NCBI GenBank assembly: GCA_031258375.1
Contig: JAIRMX010000099.1
Location: 1 to 7,101 of the forward strand
Length of the DNA: 7,101 nt
Direction: 5' to 3'
DNA from: Elusimicrobiota bacterium
GTDB lineage: Bacteria; Elusimicrobiota; Elusimicrobia; Elusimicrobiales; Elusimicrobiaceae
Shown here piece by piece: positions 6,265 through 7,101 of the stretch. The position numbers and the translations under genes were made by a program. The notes below the pieces were generated by a model, which was not told where the DNA came from, made no database searches, and saw nothing but the letters and a program-made list of their open reading frames with translations. Numbering within the stretch: the first letter of the stretch is position 1; the number at the start of each line of letters is the position of its first letter.

Positions 6265-6930
6265 ATGATAGAAGAACAAATAATATTACTTAAAAAAAAT
6301 ATAGTCGAATACGGTTCGCATGTAGAAAATATGTTGTCAAAAAGCGCGCAAGGCGTTTTTAAAAGAAATAATGAGTCTTTAAGAGAAGTAATTAATGAGG
6401 AAGAAAATATTTCAAACAAATTGGAACTGGCTTTAGACGAAAAAGCGATAAATATAATCGCGAAATTTCAACCGGTGGCCAAAAATCTGCGCATGATAAT
6501 AAGCATCATTAAAATGAACAATGATCTTGAAAGAATCGCGGATCATTGCGTAAACATCGCGCAAAGCGGCTTATATTTGAACGGATATCCGGCCGCAAAA
6601 CCTTTTATAGATTTGCCGGAAATGAAAAATATCGTATCAGAAATGCTGCGAAAATCATCAATCGCTTTAATTGACGACGATACTATTATCGCAAAAAGCG
6701 TGCTTCTTATGGACGACGAGGTTGACAAGTACAAAAAACTAATAATAGAAGAACTTATGCCTCTGTTATCGGATAAGAAACAAAATGCGCGCGTCGTACT
6801 GGAAATTATTAATATAGTAAATAATTTGGAACGCATAGCCGATCTTTCCACAAATGTCTGCGAAGACTTTATATATATGAAATCCGGCGAGGTTATGAAA
6901 CATAAAAAGTCGGTAGATAAACAAAATTAG
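6265..6930 (+). CDS. phoU: Phosphate signalling protein PhoU
   Basis: PhoU, 221 residues, represses the Pho response when phosphate is plentiful by linking the Pst transporter to PhoR. It is predicted to be all-helical and cytoplasmic, with two tandem PhoU domains (about 8-105 and 115-205). Each domain carries the family's metal-cluster motif: NNDLERIADHCVNIA (85-99) in the first and NNLERIADLSTNVCE (186-200) in the second, with E89/D93 and E189/D193 in matching positions. Length is normal. A GAGAGGA Shine-Dalgarno starting inside the pstB stop codon supports the ATG. The short basic tail after about 208 is not conserved in the family. It is the last gene of the operon; no strong terminator follows. 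Confidence 0.94.
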   Translation: MIEEQIILLKKNIVEYGSHVENMLSKSAQGVFKRNNESLREVINEEENISNKLELALDEKAINIIAKFQPVAKNLRMIISIIKMNNDLERIADHCVNIAQSGLYLNGYPAAKPFIDLPEMKNIVSEMLRKSSIALIDDDTIIAKSVLLMDDEVDKYKKLIIEELMPLLSDKKQNARVVLEIINIVNNLERIADLSTNVCEDFIYMKSGEVMKHKKSVDKQN

Positions 6931-6932
6931 CA

Positions 6933-7101
6933 ATGCGTAAAGTTCATTTAATGGTATTGTTATTCAACTTTTTTTGACTTTTATATCAGCTGATAACATA
7001 GAAAAGGATATTTTTTCGTCAATTTCCTGGCTGCCTTGAAATTACATGATAGCTATGAGTGCCATTGAAATGCGCGGCTGGTGCGCCACCTGCCAGATGT
7101 G
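6933..7101 (+). pseudogene. Possible broken secreted-protein gene running off the window
   Basis: ATG 6933, two bases after phoU, reads MRKVHLMVLLFNFF and stops at TGA 6975-6977, just after a run of seven T (6969-6975). A shift to another frame within that run would join it to LTFISADNIEKDIFSSISWLP, and the combined sequence looks like a signal peptide (basic start, hydrophobic core, ISA before DN). That second frame then has TGA at 7037-7039, after which it stays open to the edge and reads MIAMSAIEMRGWCATCQM with a CxxC pair. Two lesions would be needed, and there is no Shine-Dalgarno before 6933, so decay or plain chance are both possible. I recognise no family. Confidence 0.2.
6939..6975 (+). 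terminator. Weak candidate terminator after phoU
   Basis: AAAGTT (6939-6944) can pair with AACTTT (6966-6971), and the right arm runs into seven T residues. The stem is short and AT-only apart from one GC pair, and the loop is about 21 nt, so it would be a poor intrinsic terminator. It is the only terminator-like arrangement near the end of the operon. The same T-run is also the place where the possible downstream reading frame breaks. Confidence 0.2.

Noticed and set aside
7001..7017. GAAAA/TTTTC inverted repeat as a terminator
   Set aside because: Five AT-rich pairs around a seven-base loop are too weak, and no T-run follows.

Overview
The window carries a complete phosphate-sensing and high-affinity phosphate-uptake locus, all on the + strand, in the order phoB, phoR, pstS, pstC, pstA, pstB, phoU. 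PstS has an ordinary cleavable signal peptide and no lipobox cysteine, which suggests a diderm host with a periplasm. The sequence is moderately AT-rich and uses many ATA (Ile), AGA (Arg) and AAA (Lys) codons. The overall style reminds me of Elusimicrobiota/Endomicrobium-like bacteria, but this is a weak impression and the lineage cannot be fixed from this sequence alone.

Layout. Bases 1-110 are the right end of an IS200/IS605-type insertion sequence: the last codons of a Y1 transposase, frameshifted just after the catalytic motif, plus the terminal hairpin. Bases 111-255 are AT-rich DNA with a two-unit Pho box and a -10 element in front of phoB. phoB (256-933) and phoR (923-2596) overlap. 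The phoR stop codon lies inside the first unit of a four-unit Pho box that should drive pstS. Between that promoter and pstS (about 2652-2898) is a roughly 245-nt leader with three hairpins that looks like dispersed intergenic repeat DNA. pstS (2899-3696) is followed by a 37-bp hairpin bounded on both sides by the same 7-bp sequence. pstC, pstA and pstB then overlap one another, and phoU follows after 15 bp. The last 170 bases hold no intact gene, but may contain a broken secreted-protein gene that runs off the edge.

How the parts work together. PstS captures phosphate in the periplasm, PstC and PstA form the membrane channel, and PstB hydrolyses ATP. PhoU links the transporter state to the kinase PhoR, which phosphorylates PhoB when phosphate is scarce. 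PhoB should bind the CTTAACA-type direct repeats found in front of both phoB and pstS, so the locus would activate its own regulators (two units) and its transporter (four units).

The genes themselves are conventional. The most interesting parts are non-coding: the matched Pho-box promoters, the hairpin with flanking direct repeats between pstS and pstC, the structured repeat-like pstS leader, and the decayed IS end beside phoB. I found no convincing new multi-gene system.
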